A stretch of 64,000 nucleotides of DNA, taken from assembly GCA_938039145.1 (NCBI GenBank), contig CALHVG010000007.1, positions 1 through 64,000 of the forward strand, read 5' to 3'. The notes beneath the pieces are model-generated. The model searched no databases. It worked only from the letters and a program-made list of their open reading frames with translations, and was not told where the DNA came from. Below, one piece after another: positions 34,270 through 42,847 of the stretch; position 1 is the first letter of the stretch; every line of letters starts with the position of its first letter. The translations under genes and the position numbers were made by a program. The DNA comes from an uncultured Treponema sp. GTDB taxonomy: Bacteria > Spirochaetota > Spirochaetia > Treponematales > Treponemataceae.

Positions 34270-36069
34270 TTATTTTCTGAGCTTTATGTCGATTTGCATC
34301 TTCTCCGCAAGAAGTTTATCCATGTATTCTTTGTCGTCTTCCGTAAGCGGCTTGAACGTCCTTATGAGTTCCAGCACCTTATCCCTTTGCCTTTCAAGGC
34401 TTCTCCTTTTTATCAGCCTTACGGAATCATTCACGGCTTTCTCGGTGTAATCCGCAAATTCTCCGTTTGTAACGATGTCCGTTATAAGGCTTGACATTCT
34501 TCGGTCTTTGCAACGGTTAAGTATGCTGTTCAGCGACAACGAATTTTGGGAAAAACATTCCTCCAGAATAATATAAAGTTCTTTTGCATAAGGGTCTTCG
34601 AAATCGTTTTCTGTCAATTGAGAACGCATTGTCCGGAATCTGTTCAGGTCGGCGACTATTGCCAGGACACTCCTTAACTCAGCTGTAAGCCTAAGATTCT
34701 TCTCCTCTGTCTTATGCTGCGTGGGGTCAGGCTCTCTATATTTTATGCGTCCGTTTTCGGCATTTCTACGGTTATGAAAATCCTTTCTGACTGCCTCCAG
34801 CCTTATGTTGAATGTCCGACTGAGTTGGTCAAGACAGGCGTCTTTTTGCACGCTAGACCGGAGTGACTCCACATAAGGGAAAAAAGCCTCGATAGCCTTT
34901 GCTTTTCCCTCAGGCGTATCAACAGGATACAAGTCGCCCAGCCTAGACAGTAAAAAGTCGCTGTCTAATATAGCATTGTTTACCATTCCAGTCAAGGCTT
35001 CTTTTCCGAAATTCAGCATAAGTTCCGCAGGATCTTTTCCGCCTTCGATGTTTATGACCTTTGTGGTAAGGCCTGCCTTCCGGAGCATGAGGATTGCCCT
35101 CCAAGTTGCCTTTTCGCCGGCTTTGTCTGAATCGAACGAGAGAATCACCTCTTCGACGAACGGAGAGACAAGTTTTATCTGCTCTTCGGTAAGGGATGTT
35201 CCAAGCGGAGCCACCGCATATTCGATTCCCGACTGGTGATAGCATATGCAGTCCATGTAGCCTTCACAGAACACGACTTTTTTAGCTTCCTTTATGGCTT
35301 TACGCGCGAAATTGAACGCATAAAGTGTCTCTCCTTTCTTGAACTGAATGAGGTCGCCTGAGTTCAGGTATTTGGGGCTGTTCGGGCTTTTTTCAAGCTG
35401 CCTTCCGCCCATAGCGACAACATCTCCCTGCCTGTCGAATATGGGAAACATGAGCCTGTTTGTGAAGAATGCGATGTCGGGGTAGTTCCTGCTGAAAAGT
35501 CCGGAGCCTTTCAGAAAATCGTCGCTGAAATTCTTTTTTTCAAGGAATCTTTTTAGCCACGTCTTTTCTTTTGGGGCGTAGCCCAGCCTGAACTTGTTTA
35601 TCGTCTCGATTGTGATTCCCCGTCCGGTTATATATTCCAAGGCGTGCTTTCCCTGCGGCGTTTCGGTAAGCCAGTAATGGAATGATGTCGTTACCCTGTC
35701 ATAGAGTTCCATATATTCCCGCTTGAGTTTGAAAGTCGGGTCAAGTTCCGATTGCGAGGCAGAGCCTTCTTTGTACTTTATGGGAATGTTCAATTTTCTT
35801 GCAAGGAATTCCACGGATTCCAGGAAGCCTATTTTTTCCTGCTCCTGTATGAATGTGAACACGTTTCCGCCCACACCGCAACCGAAACAGTGGTAGACTT
35901 TTTTGTCCCTGCTCACGCTGAACGAGGGCGTTTTTTCATGGTGGAACGGACAGCAGCCTTTGAACGAATCGACTCCGCTCGGCTCAAGTTTTGTGTATTC
36001 ACCTATGAGGCTTACTATGTCTACGGTTCTTGATACTGCGTCTATCGTTTCGGAGTCTATGAAAGGCAT
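34270..36069 (-). CDS. dnaG: DNA primase
   Basis: DnaG makes the RNA primers for replication. The 599-residue protein has the CHC2 zinc finger (C-C-P-F-H-H-E-K-T-P-S-F and H-C-F-G-C-G), the catalytic core with a Toprim E-G-Y-M-D-C, and a C-terminal helicase-binding part. The ATG overlaps the mltG stop (TAATG). Confidence 0.97.
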   Translation of the reverse strand: MPFIDSETIDAVSRTVDIVSLIGEYTKLEPSGVDSFKGCCPFHHEKTPSFSVSRDKKVYHCFGCGVGGNVFTFIQEQEKIGFLESVEFLARKLNIPIKYKEGSASQSELDPTFKLKREYMELYDRVTTSFHYWLTETPQGKHALEYITGRGITIETINKFRLGYAPKEKTWLKRFLEKKNFSDDFLKGSGLFSRNYPDIAFFTNRLMFPIFDRQGDVVAMGGRQLEKSPNSPKYLNSGDLIQFKKGETLYAFNFARKAIKEAKKVVFCEGYMDCICYHQSGIEYAVAPLGTSLTEEQIKLVSPFVEEVILSFDSDKAGEKATWRAILMLRKAGLTTKVINIEGGKDPAELMLNFGKEALTGMVNNAILDSDFLLSRLGDLYPVDTPEGKAKAIEAFFPYVESLRSSVQKDACLDQLSRTFNIRLEAVRKDFHNRRNAENGRIKYREPDPTQHKTEEKNLRLTAELRSVLAIVADLNRFRTMRSQLTENDFEDPYAKELYIILEECFSQNSLSLNSILNRCKDRRMSSLITDIVTNGEFADYTEKAVNDSVRLIKRRSLERQRDKVLELIRTFKPLTEDDKEYMDKLLAEKMQIDIKLRK

Positions 36070-37130
36070 TATTCGTTGCTCTTTTTTGTGCCGGAGCTGT
36101 ATTTCTCGCTTATATGACGGGAAAAATCTTCCGTGAATACGTGACGGCCGCTTTTTTCGTTAGCAAGGCGGAAGTAAAAATACTTGGTTTTAGGAGCGTC
36201 AGCTACAGCCTCAAGGGCTATAAGTCCGGGATTCGATATTGCCGTGGGAGGAAGAGCCGCCCACTTGTATGTGTTGTACGGGCTGTCTATCGAAAGGTCG
36301 GAGTACGTTATCACATCAGGATGCGGTTTTCCTTCAATTTCGGTGATTATGTATTCGATTGTGGCGCAGGAATAGAGTCCCCAGCCGCTTTTTATCCTGT
36401 TCTTGAATACGCTTGCGATTAAAGGCGCTTCTTCGGGAATCCTGTATTCCCTTTCCACGATTGAGGCAAGGCGCACGGTGAAATCCAGTTCCTCCAAACT
36501 GAGTTTTTCCAATGACGGGATTGTCCTTGCATGATTGAAAAAATTGTCGACCATCATGCGTACCACGCTTTCTCCTGTCATTCCGGGATTGAAAAAATAT
36601 GTGTCCGGGAAAAGGTAGCCTTCAAGGCTTGTTGAAGGAAGCCGATAGGATTCAATTATCGCCCCGTTCTGCACAGCGCGTACAAACTCCGATTCCGGGC
36701 AGACGTACGCTTCTTCAAGCCGTCTTCCTATCTTGGTTTTTGTAAGACCTTCCGGAAACGAGACTTTTATGTAGTCCTCTTTTCCGGAGGTAAGAATGTC
36801 GTATATTTCAGAAAGCGGCATTGCGCTTGAAAGCCTGTAGACTCCGCTTTTTGGAGAAAACGGGGCTTTTGGACGGACGAACACGGATGCGAATATCGGG
36901 TATCTTGCGCCAAGATAAAAAGAAAGCGACGACCTTATTATTCCCATTTTTTCAAGACGATTTCCAAGTTCCATCGCCGAAGAGCCGTGCGGTACATTAA
37001 CGCTAAGTTCCACCGCCGAATCGCTTTTGTCCTTGGCTGAACACTGAAAAAAAAATGACGCACAGAACGCCAGAAATACGAGCGCAAATAAAGATGCAAG
37101 AATTAAAATCAGCCTTGAAGATTTTTTCAC
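36069..37130 (-). CDS. mltG: Endolytic peptidoglycan transglycosylase MltG
   Basis: MltG (YceG) cuts nascent glycan strands in the inner membrane and may release them from the synthase. The product has one N-terminal membrane span and a LysM-like subdomain, and the catalytic domain contains A-S-I-V-E-R-E-Y, where the glutamate after I-V is the family's catalytic residue, followed by F-x-N-R and a Y-N-T-Y-K-x-x-x-L-P-P-T-A-I-S-N-P end motif. I favour GTG 37130, just after GAAGGG, which gives 353 residues. A TTG at 37178 would add 16 residues and overlap the upstream gene by 32 bases. Confidence 0.9.
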   Translation of the reverse strand: MKKSSRLILILASLFALVFLAFCASFFFQCSAKDKSDSAVELSVNVPHGSSAMELGNRLEKMGIIRSSLSFYLGARYPIFASVFVRPKAPFSPKSGVYRLSSAMPLSEIYDILTSGKEDYIKVSFPEGLTKTKIGRRLEEAYVCPESEFVRAVQNGAIIESYRLPSTSLEGYLFPDTYFFNPGMTGESVVRMMVDNFFNHARTIPSLEKLSLEELDFTVRLASIVEREYRIPEEAPLIASVFKNRIKSGWGLYSCATIEYIITEIEGKPHPDVITYSDLSIDSPYNTYKWAALPPTAISNPGLIALEAVADAPKTKYFYFRLANEKSGRHVFTEDFSRHISEKYSSGTKKSNE

Positions 37131-37146
37131 CCTTCGTTCCCTGAAA

Positions 37147-38091
37147 CTAGACTTCAAATTCCAGTCCCTCCGTCGCAAGGAAAATCTTGATGTCGGAATG
37201 GACTATGTATTGCGCATACCATCTTGCGGCAGTCAGCATGGAGGCAATTTTCTTGTCGTCATACGAAGGCTCGTGATGGAAAAGATACAAAGTCTTGATT
37301 CCCCAGTGTACCGAAAAATCTATCGCGCTGCAGAACGCAGAATGTCCCCAGTTCGCCTTCCTGTAGGATTCTTCCACAGTGTATTGCGCATCAAGGACAA
37401 CCGCGTCTGCGTTCCTGAACACTGCTTCCTTTCCGGAATCCGCCTCGTAATCCTTTTCAGAAAGTTCCACGTCGGTTGCGAACACAAATTTCTTTCCGTT
37501 TTCCTCGAACGAATATGAAAAAGAATTTCCCGGATGGTTCATTCTGCAGAGTTTTATAGTGATTCCGCCTATTACAAACGGCTTTCCTTGAGAGAGCGTA
37601 TGGAATTTCATGTTTTTCTGCACGGACTTGAACGACGCCGATTCCGGGAAAAAAGGAGTATCCTGCTGTTTTTCAAAGTATTCGCTGAAATTCTCGAAGC
37701 CCGAATAGATGTCAAAACTCGCTTTTCCGTCGTATATGGGGTCAAAGAACGGAAAACCCTGTATGTGATCCCAATGGAAATGCGAAAAGAAAATGTTGTA
37801 ATGATTGTCGGAAGGTTTTTCGCCTTTTTTTCCGTATGCCCTTATGCCGGAGCCTGCGTCAAGGATTATGTTTTCGTTACCTTTTCCCTTGAGTTCCACG
37901 CATGGGGTGTTTCCGCCCACAGTCCCGAAAATCCATTCGGGAAGGTTTGAAAGGAATCGTTCCCTTGCATCCGATGATGAAAGATCCTTTACCCCTATCC
38001 TCTGCACGGCCGCCGTTATCTTTGCCTGAACCTGCTCTCCGGTAAGAGGTGCCGGAATCGAGCCTCTCACTCCCCAAAATTTGACTCTCAT
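37147..38091 (-). CDS. Metallo-beta-lactamase-fold hydrolase (PhnP/CpdA-like)
   Basis: The 314-residue product begins M-R-V-K-F-W-G-V-R-G-S-I-P, typical of a broad group of MBL-fold phosphodiesterase-like enzymes. It holds the metal motif H-F-H-W-D-H followed by I-Q-G-F-P, a later M-N-H-P metal histidine, F-A-T-D, and a C-terminal F-H-H-E-P. Two metal ions (zinc or iron) are expected. The substrate is unknown; cyclic nucleotide or phosphodiester cleavage is the best guess. ATG 38091 is preferred; TTG 38097 is possible. First gene of the mltG-dnaG-rpoD run. Confidence 0.75.
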   Translation of the reverse strand: MRVKFWGVRGSIPAPLTGEQVQAKITAAVQRIGVKDLSSSDARERFLSNLPEWIFGTVGGNTPCVELKGKGNENIILDAGSGIRAYGKKGEKPSDNHYNIFFSHFHWDHIQGFPFFDPIYDGKASFDIYSGFENFSEYFEKQQDTPFFPESASFKSVQKNMKFHTLSQGKPFVIGGITIKLCRMNHPGNSFSYSFEENGKKFVFATDVELSEKDYEADSGKEAVFRNADAVVLDAQYTVEESYRKANWGHSAFCSAIDFSVHWGIKTLYLFHHEPSYDDKKIASMLTAARWYAQYIVHSDIKIFLATEGLEFEV

Positions 38092-38116
38092 TCTCAAACC
38101 ATTCCCTAAAGCTAGA

Positions 38117-38150
38117 GAACATTTTCCGTCAAAACCGACTGAAAATGTCC
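38117..38150. repeat. Inverted repeat upstream of the MBL-mltG-dnaG-rpoD run
   Basis: GAACATTTTC (38117-38126) and GAAAATGTCC (38141-38150) pair with one G-U, and inner GTC/GAC extends the stem. There is no T run on either strand, so it is not a simple terminator. It lies where an operator or 5' UTR hairpin for the first gene would be. Confidence 0.4.
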
Positions 38151-38175
38151 GCCTCTTTTAAGAATCAAAAAAGGC

Positions 38176-38205
38176 AAAAAAAAAGAGTTAGCGGTTATCT
38201 AACTC
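38176..38205 (-). terminator. Terminator of the tRNA-Thr/tRNA-Tyr transcript
   Basis: On the minus strand a 7-bp stem GAGTTAG/CTAACTC (38185-38205) with a 7-base loop is followed by nine T (38176-38184). It starts 11 bases past the 3' end of tRNA-Tyr. Confidence 0.85.
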
Positions 38206-38215
38206 TCAAAGAAAT

Positions 38216-38297
38216 TGGGGAGTATAGGATTCGAACCTATGAAGGCAACGCCAACAGATTTACAGTCTGTCCTATTTGACCGCTCTAGAAACTCCCC
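38216..38297 (-). tRNA. tRNA-Tyr (anticodon GTA)
   Basis: An 82-nt class II tRNA: acceptor GGGGAGT/ACTCCCC, anticodon stem CAGAC.../GTCTG type around ACTGTAAAT giving GTA, a long variable arm as bacterial tRNA-Tyr has, T-arm with GGTTCGAATCC. CCA not encoded. Three bases separate it from tRNA-Thr. Confidence 0.92.
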
Positions 38298-38300
38298 AAA

Positions 38301-38373
38301 AGCTGCCTGTAGGATTTGAACCCACGACCACGAGATTACAAATCACGTGCTCTACCAACTGAGCTAAGGCAGC
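38301..38373 (-). tRNA. tRNA-Thr (anticodon TGT)
   Basis: A 73-nt class I tRNA: acceptor GCTGCCT/AGGCAGC, D-arm GCTCAGTTGGTAGAGC, anticodon loop TTTGTAA giving TGT, T-arm GTGGGTTCAAATCCTAC. CCA not encoded. Probably co-transcribed with tRNA-Tyr, which lies downstream. Confidence 0.93.
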
Positions 38374-38401
38374 GTCTGACTTTCCATGTCGAACAAAAGC
38401 G

Positions 38402-38430
38402 ATGCTATTACAAACGGATAAAATAGTCAA
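38402..38430 (-). promoter_or_regulatory. Candidate promoter of the tRNA-Thr/Tyr pair
   Basis: On the minus strand TTGACT (38425-38430), a 17-base spacer and TAGCAT (38402-38407) lie about 28 bases before tRNA-Thr. The -35 box overlaps the last codons of glgA. Confidence 0.5.
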
Positions 38431-40031
38431 TGCCCCTGAATGATTTTTCTAAAAAGATTCAAATATTTGTCCGTAACGTGCTTCCACGAATTGAAGATTT
38501 TTACGTAGTTCGCTGTCCACACTGCCATGTCGCAGAATGTCTCCGGTTCTTTGAACTTCAGGTTCGATGCCCTTCTTATCGCATCGCACAGCTCTTCGGG
38601 CTTGTTCGGGGAATAAAGGAATCCTGTCTCTCCGTCGATTATTTTTTTCAGTCCGCCCGTGGCGTTCGCTATCGGGATTGTCCCGAACACTTGGGCCACA
38701 AGGTCTTCCAGACAGCACGGCTCAAAGTCGCTTGGGAACACCGCAAAATCCGCCTGCGCCACGCAAAGCCGTGAAAGGCTCGGATTGTAGCCCTTGAAGT
38801 ACACGATTTTTCCGGGGTATCTTAGGGAAAGTTCTTTTATCCTGTTTTCGATTTGCGGGTCTCCCTGCCCCACGACCGAAACCCGCACGTTTTCCATTTC
38901 GTTCAGAATCACGTCCATCGCATCCGAAAGAACATGAAGCCCCTTTTGCCACACAAGCCGTCCGTGGTATGTGAAAAAAACGCAGTCCTTTCCATTGGCG
39001 GAATTTGAAAGGTAGCCGTGCCGGACAAAATTTTCAAGATATTTTTTTTGATTTTCAGGGAGGGAGCGGGCAAACAAAGAAAAATCGTCCGCTTTTTCGC
39101 AGAGTTCAAGAAAGAATTTTCTGTTTGCAAGCTTTCCCTTGAAATCTTTTTCGCACGGATTCATGGCATAAGGAAGAAGCGATGATTCTGTATTTTCAGG
39201 CTCATACATGGAATATTCGATGCCGTTTGTTATTCCTTCGACTTTGATGTTCTTCAGGCTGAATATTCTGCTTAATCCGTCAGTTGACGCGCTGTATGAG
39301 GGATTCGTGATTTCCTCAGCGTAGAATGTTGAGACTGTAGTAAGATGAGAAAACTGTGCTGCAATCAGAAAAGGTTCCACCCGTCCTTCGTTCAGCGAAT
39401 TTTCAAGCCAGTTCCATGGAAGTCCGGTGTAATGGAATGCTTCGTCTATGTTATAAAAATCATGGTGATACGCCGCTCCGGCGTTGTGTATCGTTACGAC
39501 GGATTTTGTGTCCCTGAAAAGGTCTGGACGCAGAAGTTCTATGAACGCCGGAGTCATCGCCGTGGAGGCATCCTGGCAATGCACTATGTCCGGGGAGAAA
39601 ATCTCTTTTCTTCCGCCGTAACTTGCCACGGAAGCGCAAAGAAGCGAATCAAGGAAATGAAAGTCCTCGTGTCCCTTTCCGCATTGATGGCGTGGATTTT
39701 CACATTCCTCTTCCTTTGTGTATACGTACACCGCTTTTTTTTCAAGGAACGCAAGATGGTTCACGAAAACAACGTTTACGTTAGAGCCTGAAAAACGCGC
39801 CGTGGAATACGTAACATCAATCTGCTGAGCGCACAGGGAAACGTTCGACTGCGCAACACCGCTTTTAAAATCCCTAAGATTTTCGAGCGAAGTGCAACCA
39901 AAATACGGAATGAAAAGCGTGACATCGTTTCCCCTTTTGGAAAGGTTTTCGCAAAGCGAGAATGTCACGTCCTTGACGCCGCCTGCTTCGGAGATTCCTG
40001 CGCATTCCATGCTGACTATCCAGATTCTCAT
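38427..40031 (-). CDS. glgA: Glycogen synthase (ADP-glucose type, GT5)
   Basis: GlgA extends alpha-1,4-glucan chains from a nucleotide sugar. The 534-residue product starts I-V-S-M-E-C and has E-A-G-G-V-K-D-V where the family's K-x-G-G-L loop usually lies; the leading lysine of that loop is replaced, a variation found in some family members. The C-terminal GT-B half has G-R-L-V-W-Q-K-G, and P-S-D-F-E-P-C-C-L-E-D-L-V-A-Q-V-F-G-T-I-P with the conserved glutamates. The ATG overlaps the upstream gene's stop by four bases. No other glycogen gene is in the window. Confidence 0.88.
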   Translation of the reverse strand: MRIWIVSMECAGISEAGGVKDVTFSLCENLSKRGNDVTLFIPYFGCTSLENLRDFKSGVAQSNVSLCAQQIDVTYSTARFSGSNVNVVFVNHLAFLEKKAVYVYTKEEECENPRHQCGKGHEDFHFLDSLLCASVASYGGRKEIFSPDIVHCQDASTAMTPAFIELLRPDLFRDTKSVVTIHNAGAAYHHDFYNIDEAFHYTGLPWNWLENSLNEGRVEPFLIAAQFSHLTTVSTFYAEEITNPSYSASTDGLSRIFSLKNIKVEGITNGIEYSMYEPENTESSLLPYAMNPCEKDFKGKLANRKFFLELCEKADDFSLFARSLPENQKKYLENFVRHGYLSNSANGKDCVFFTYHGRLVWQKGLHVLSDAMDVILNEMENVRVSVVGQGDPQIENRIKELSLRYPGKIVYFKGYNPSLSRLCVAQADFAVFPSDFEPCCLEDLVAQVFGTIPIANATGGLKKIIDGETGFLYSPNKPEELCDAIRRASNLKFKEPETFCDMAVWTANYVKIFNSWKHVTDKYLNLFRKIIQGH

Positions 40032-40837
40032 TGGTTTTCCGGCGATGTTCCGTCTCCTTTTTTTTCAGATGATTGACTTCCCGCATCGGAAAGATTTTTG
40101 AAAAACTGAATAAAGTTCTTGAAAGCCTTTTTTTCCTCATCGTCAAGGTTTTCCGAAGATGTTTTTTCTGCTGAGACTTCAAATCCTTTTTCAATCGAAT
40201 CAATCATGCCTTTCCTTGCCTGTCTGTAAAGACCGTAGTCGGGGACATTCTGATTTAGCACGGTAAGTTCAAGAACTCGGATGTCCTCATTTTCATCGAA
40301 AAATTCTCCGGAACCCAAGATGTCCTTAGGTTCTATATAGTATGATGATTTTGGAAGATCTTCTGAAAATTTTTCGAACACGGCTTTCTGCGTGTATTGA
40401 GAAAAATCATCGGACTTCCGTTCCATGAACGAATCAAGCGACTTTTGGTCGGTGATTTTTCCTTCTTGCATGAGTCTCACGATTCCGGACGGAGAAATCG
40501 CCATCGAAAGGTTCAGTTCTATTTTGTAGGAAAAATCAGTTTTTCCCTGAACCGCCGTTCCTATCACATCCGATGACGGAAGAAATCCTTCGACAGTCTT
40601 TTTGAAATTGTACGGAAGAATGGAAAACGACCTTAGTTCCGCATTCTTGGGAATCAGAAACTGCCAGTGCCACGAGAATTTTCCACTTTCTGCTACATTC
40701 GAAGAAATTCCGTTTGTCCTTGACACGACGATTCCAATAGTGTCGGGCTTAATCCTTATCTGAGTCCAGCCCAGAAAGAAAACGGCAGAAGAAAAAAGTA
40801 AGAGGAGTACAAGAAAAGCCTTGCCTTTTTTTGTCAT
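40028..40837 (-). CDS. SPFH/band-7-like membrane-anchored protein
   Basis: The product (269 residues from ATG 40837, with AAGGTGGG upstream) has a signal anchor (5-25) and a domain with I-R-I-K-P-D-T-I-G-I-V-V-S-R-T-N-G, an SPFH/prohibitin-like opening, then a helical part and a glutamate/serine-rich tail. SPFH proteins form oligomeric membrane scaffolds. It overlaps glgA by four bases, but I see no functional link. Similarity is moderate and the call is tentative. A longer frame to 40912 is not needed. Confidence 0.55.
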   Translation of the reverse strand: MTKKGKAFLVLLLLFSSAVFFLGWTQIRIKPDTIGIVVSRTNGISSNVAESGKFSWHWQFLIPKNAELRSFSILPYNFKKTVEGFLPSSDVIGTAVQGKTDFSYKIELNLSMAISPSGIVRLMQEGKITDQKSLDSFMERKSDDFSQYTQKAVFEKFSEDLPKSSYYIEPKDILGSGEFFDENEDIRVLELTVLNQNVPDYGLYRQARKGMIDSIEKGFEVSAEKTSSENLDDEEKKAFKNFIQFFKNLSDAGSQSSEKKGDGTSPENQ

Positions 40838-40846
40838 TTTCCCACC

Positions 40847-40875
40847 TTGACTTGAAAAAAAACTTTTCCTAGTAT
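40847..40875 (+). promoter_or_regulatory. Candidate promoter, near-leaderless geometry
   Basis: TTGACT (40847-40852), a 17-base spacer and TAGTAT (40870-40875) are followed eight bases later by ATG 40884, which has no Shine-Dalgarno. The predicted transcript would start one or two bases before the ATG. Confidence 0.58.
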
Positions 40876-40883
40876 AAGCAAAG

Positions 40884-41312
40884 ATGTTCAGAACTTCAAG
40901 AAAAAAGAACAAGGACAGGCAGATTGCCTATTTCAACTACATCGATAATTTTTTTTCGGACGCACAGAAAGCGAATGTGCCTCTGATTTTCAAGCTTACA
41001 AGACGGACGGTTCTGTTCCTCTTTCTGTTCCAGTCGGTGTCGATGATTTTCTACGGAATCGGAAATTATCAGGGACTTTTGGATGAGAACATACTTTTTG
41101 TGGTAAAAACAGTAAAAATCACGTCGTTTTTTCTGTCCGTTTTTTCGCTTTCCGGTACTATCCAGACAATAGTTTTTCTCCGCGCAGGAAAAAAAACTTC
41201 CCCTGCGTTCGTTCTTAATTTTTCGCTTATGGCTTTCACTTTCATTCTGTCAATTGCGGCGATGGTGTTTTTTTCTCTGGTCGGAACGCTTTCCAAAGGT
41301 TTCCCGTCATGA
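40884..41312 (+). CDS. Small three- to four-span membrane protein
   Basis: The 142-residue product has a basic cytoplasmic start (R-T-S-R-K-K-N-K-D-R) and likely spans at about 42-62, 72-95 and 105-132. No catalytic motif can be seen and I do not recognise the family. Its stop overlaps the ATG of the nucleotidyltransferase gene by four bases, so it is the first gene of that transcript. Confidence 0.6.
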   Translation: MFRTSRKKNKDRQIAYFNYIDNFFSDAQKANVPLIFKLTRRTVLFLFLFQSVSMIFYGIGNYQGLLDENILFVVKTVKITSFFLSVFSLSGTIQTIVFLRAGKKTSPAFVLNFSLMAFTFILSIAAMVFFSLVGTLSKGFPS

Positions 41313-42709
41313 AGAAATTCCGCCTTCCCTACGTCCTTAAAAAATTTGACGAAGTTTTTTTAGAGCACGGACATTCAGCCTATCTTGTGGGAGGGGCTGT
41401 AAGGGACATGCTCATGGGAAAAGAAGCGCACGACTGGGACATAGCGACTGACGCAAGCCCGATGGAAGTAATGTCCATGTTCAGAAAAGTCATTCCAACC
41501 GGAATAGCGCACGGAACTGTTACTGTAAGGTTTCTGAAGCACGAAATCGAGGTTACAACTTTCAGGACGGAAAGCGAATATTCAGACGGAAGACATCCTG
41601 ACAAGGTAAGTTTTTCTAAAAATCTTGAGGAAGATTTGGGAAGAAGAGATTTCACGATGAACGCAATCGCAATATCTCTCAGGGACGGACATATTGAAGA
41701 TCCTTTCGGCGGAAGAAAAGACATAAAAAAACGTTTGATAAAAACCGTGGGAGACGCTAACGAAAGGTTTTCCGAGGACGGACTTAGACCCGTCAGGGCT
41801 ATCAGATTTGCTTCTACACTCGTTTTTTCCATCGAAAAAAGAACTTTTGAAGCCATGCAAAGCTCTTCGGTCCTTGAAAAGGTAAAGGGAATATCGATTG
41901 AAAGATTCCGGGACGAATTTAAAAAACTTCTTTCCTCTGAAAAACCTTCGGTTTCGCTTAAACTAATGGAAAGCACAAAAATCCTTTCGATTTTCATTCC
42001 GGAACTTGCAGACTGCCGAGGCTGCTCGCAAAAAGATTTTAGAGGTTTCCACGAGTTCGACGTGCTTGACCACCTTTTTCATTCCTGCGACGGTTCTCCA
42101 AAGGAAAAACTCAACGTAAGGCTTTCAGCCCTTTTTCACGACATAGGAAAACCCGGCACTAAAAAGACGGTGAGCGTGGACGGCATGGAAAAACTTACTT
42201 TCTACGGACACGAAAAATTGTCCTCGAAAATTGCGAGAAAAGTCCTTTTCAGATTGCGTTTTCCCAACTCTCTTATAGAAAACGTCTGCCATCTTATAGA
42301 AAACCATATGTTCCATTACGAGGAAAACTGGACGGACGCTGCGGTAAGACGCTTTATAGTGCGGGTCGGCTACGAGAACATCGAAGACCTGTTCGACCTT
42401 CGAATTTCGGACGTATATGGAATGCACGGAAAAAAAATCATGCCCGGTAGCGATACTTTAAAAAATCTTCTTGAACTTTCCGAGCGTATAGAAAAAATCA
42501 AAGCGGAAAAATCAGCGCTAAGCCTTAAAGACCTTTGCGTGAACGGAAAAAAACTTATGGAACTTGGAATCCCGTCGGGAAAGGACATAGGACTTATCCT
42601 TGAGCGATTGATGGAATCCGTACTTGACGACCCTTCTTTAAACACGGAGGAAAGTCTTCTTAAACTTGCGTCGAACATATGGAACGAAAGAAACAAAATC
42701 TCAAGATGA
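41309..42709 (+). CDS. CCA tRNA nucleotidyltransferase / polyA polymerase family, with HD domain
   Basis: The family adds CCA to tRNA 3' ends or polyadenylates RNA. The 466-residue product has L-V-G-G-A-V-R-D, the metal aspartates in H-D-W-D-I-A-T-D, R-R-D-F-T-M-N-A-I-A, the E-D-G-L-R-P-V-R-A-I-R-F-A region and an HD domain with F-H-D-I-G-K-P. The CCA-adding function is favoured because none of the three tRNA genes here encodes CCA and RNase Z is present, but sequence alone does not separate CCA-adding, A-adding or CC-adding members. Confidence 0.88.
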   Translation: MKKFRLPYVLKKFDEVFLEHGHSAYLVGGAVRDMLMGKEAHDWDIATDASPMEVMSMFRKVIPTGIAHGTVTVRFLKHEIEVTTFRTESEYSDGRHPDKVSFSKNLEEDLGRRDFTMNAIAISLRDGHIEDPFGGRKDIKKRLIKTVGDANERFSEDGLRPVRAIRFASTLVFSIEKRTFEAMQSSSVLEKVKGISIERFRDEFKKLLSSEKPSVSLKLMESTKILSIFIPELADCRGCSQKDFRGFHEFDVLDHLFHSCDGSPKEKLNVRLSALFHDIGKPGTKKTVSVDGMEKLTFYGHEKLSSKIARKVLFRLRFPNSLIENVCHLIENHMFHYEENWTDAAVRRFIVRVGYENIEDLFDLRISDVYGMHGKKIMPGSDTLKNLLELSERIEKIKAEKSALSLKDLCVNGKKLMELGIPSGKDIGLILERLMESVLDDPSLNTEESLLKLASNIWNERNKISR

Positions 42710-42755
42710 GTAAAACGATTTTTTCGCTATTTATCGTCCGGAAAAACAAAAAGTG

Positions 42756-42784
42756 TTTTCATAAGGCTTAAAAGAGGTTATAGT
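42756..42784 (+). promoter_or_regulatory. Weak candidate promoter of the dehydrogenase gene
   Basis: TTTTCA (42756-42761), 17 bases and TATAGT (42779-42784) stand about 60 bases before the start. The -35 box is poor. Confidence 0.32.
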
Positions 42785-42847
42785 AAAGCCATATGATTTT
42801 TGAAATCCAAAATATCAATCCCAAAGTTTTTTTAAGGAGACATGATT

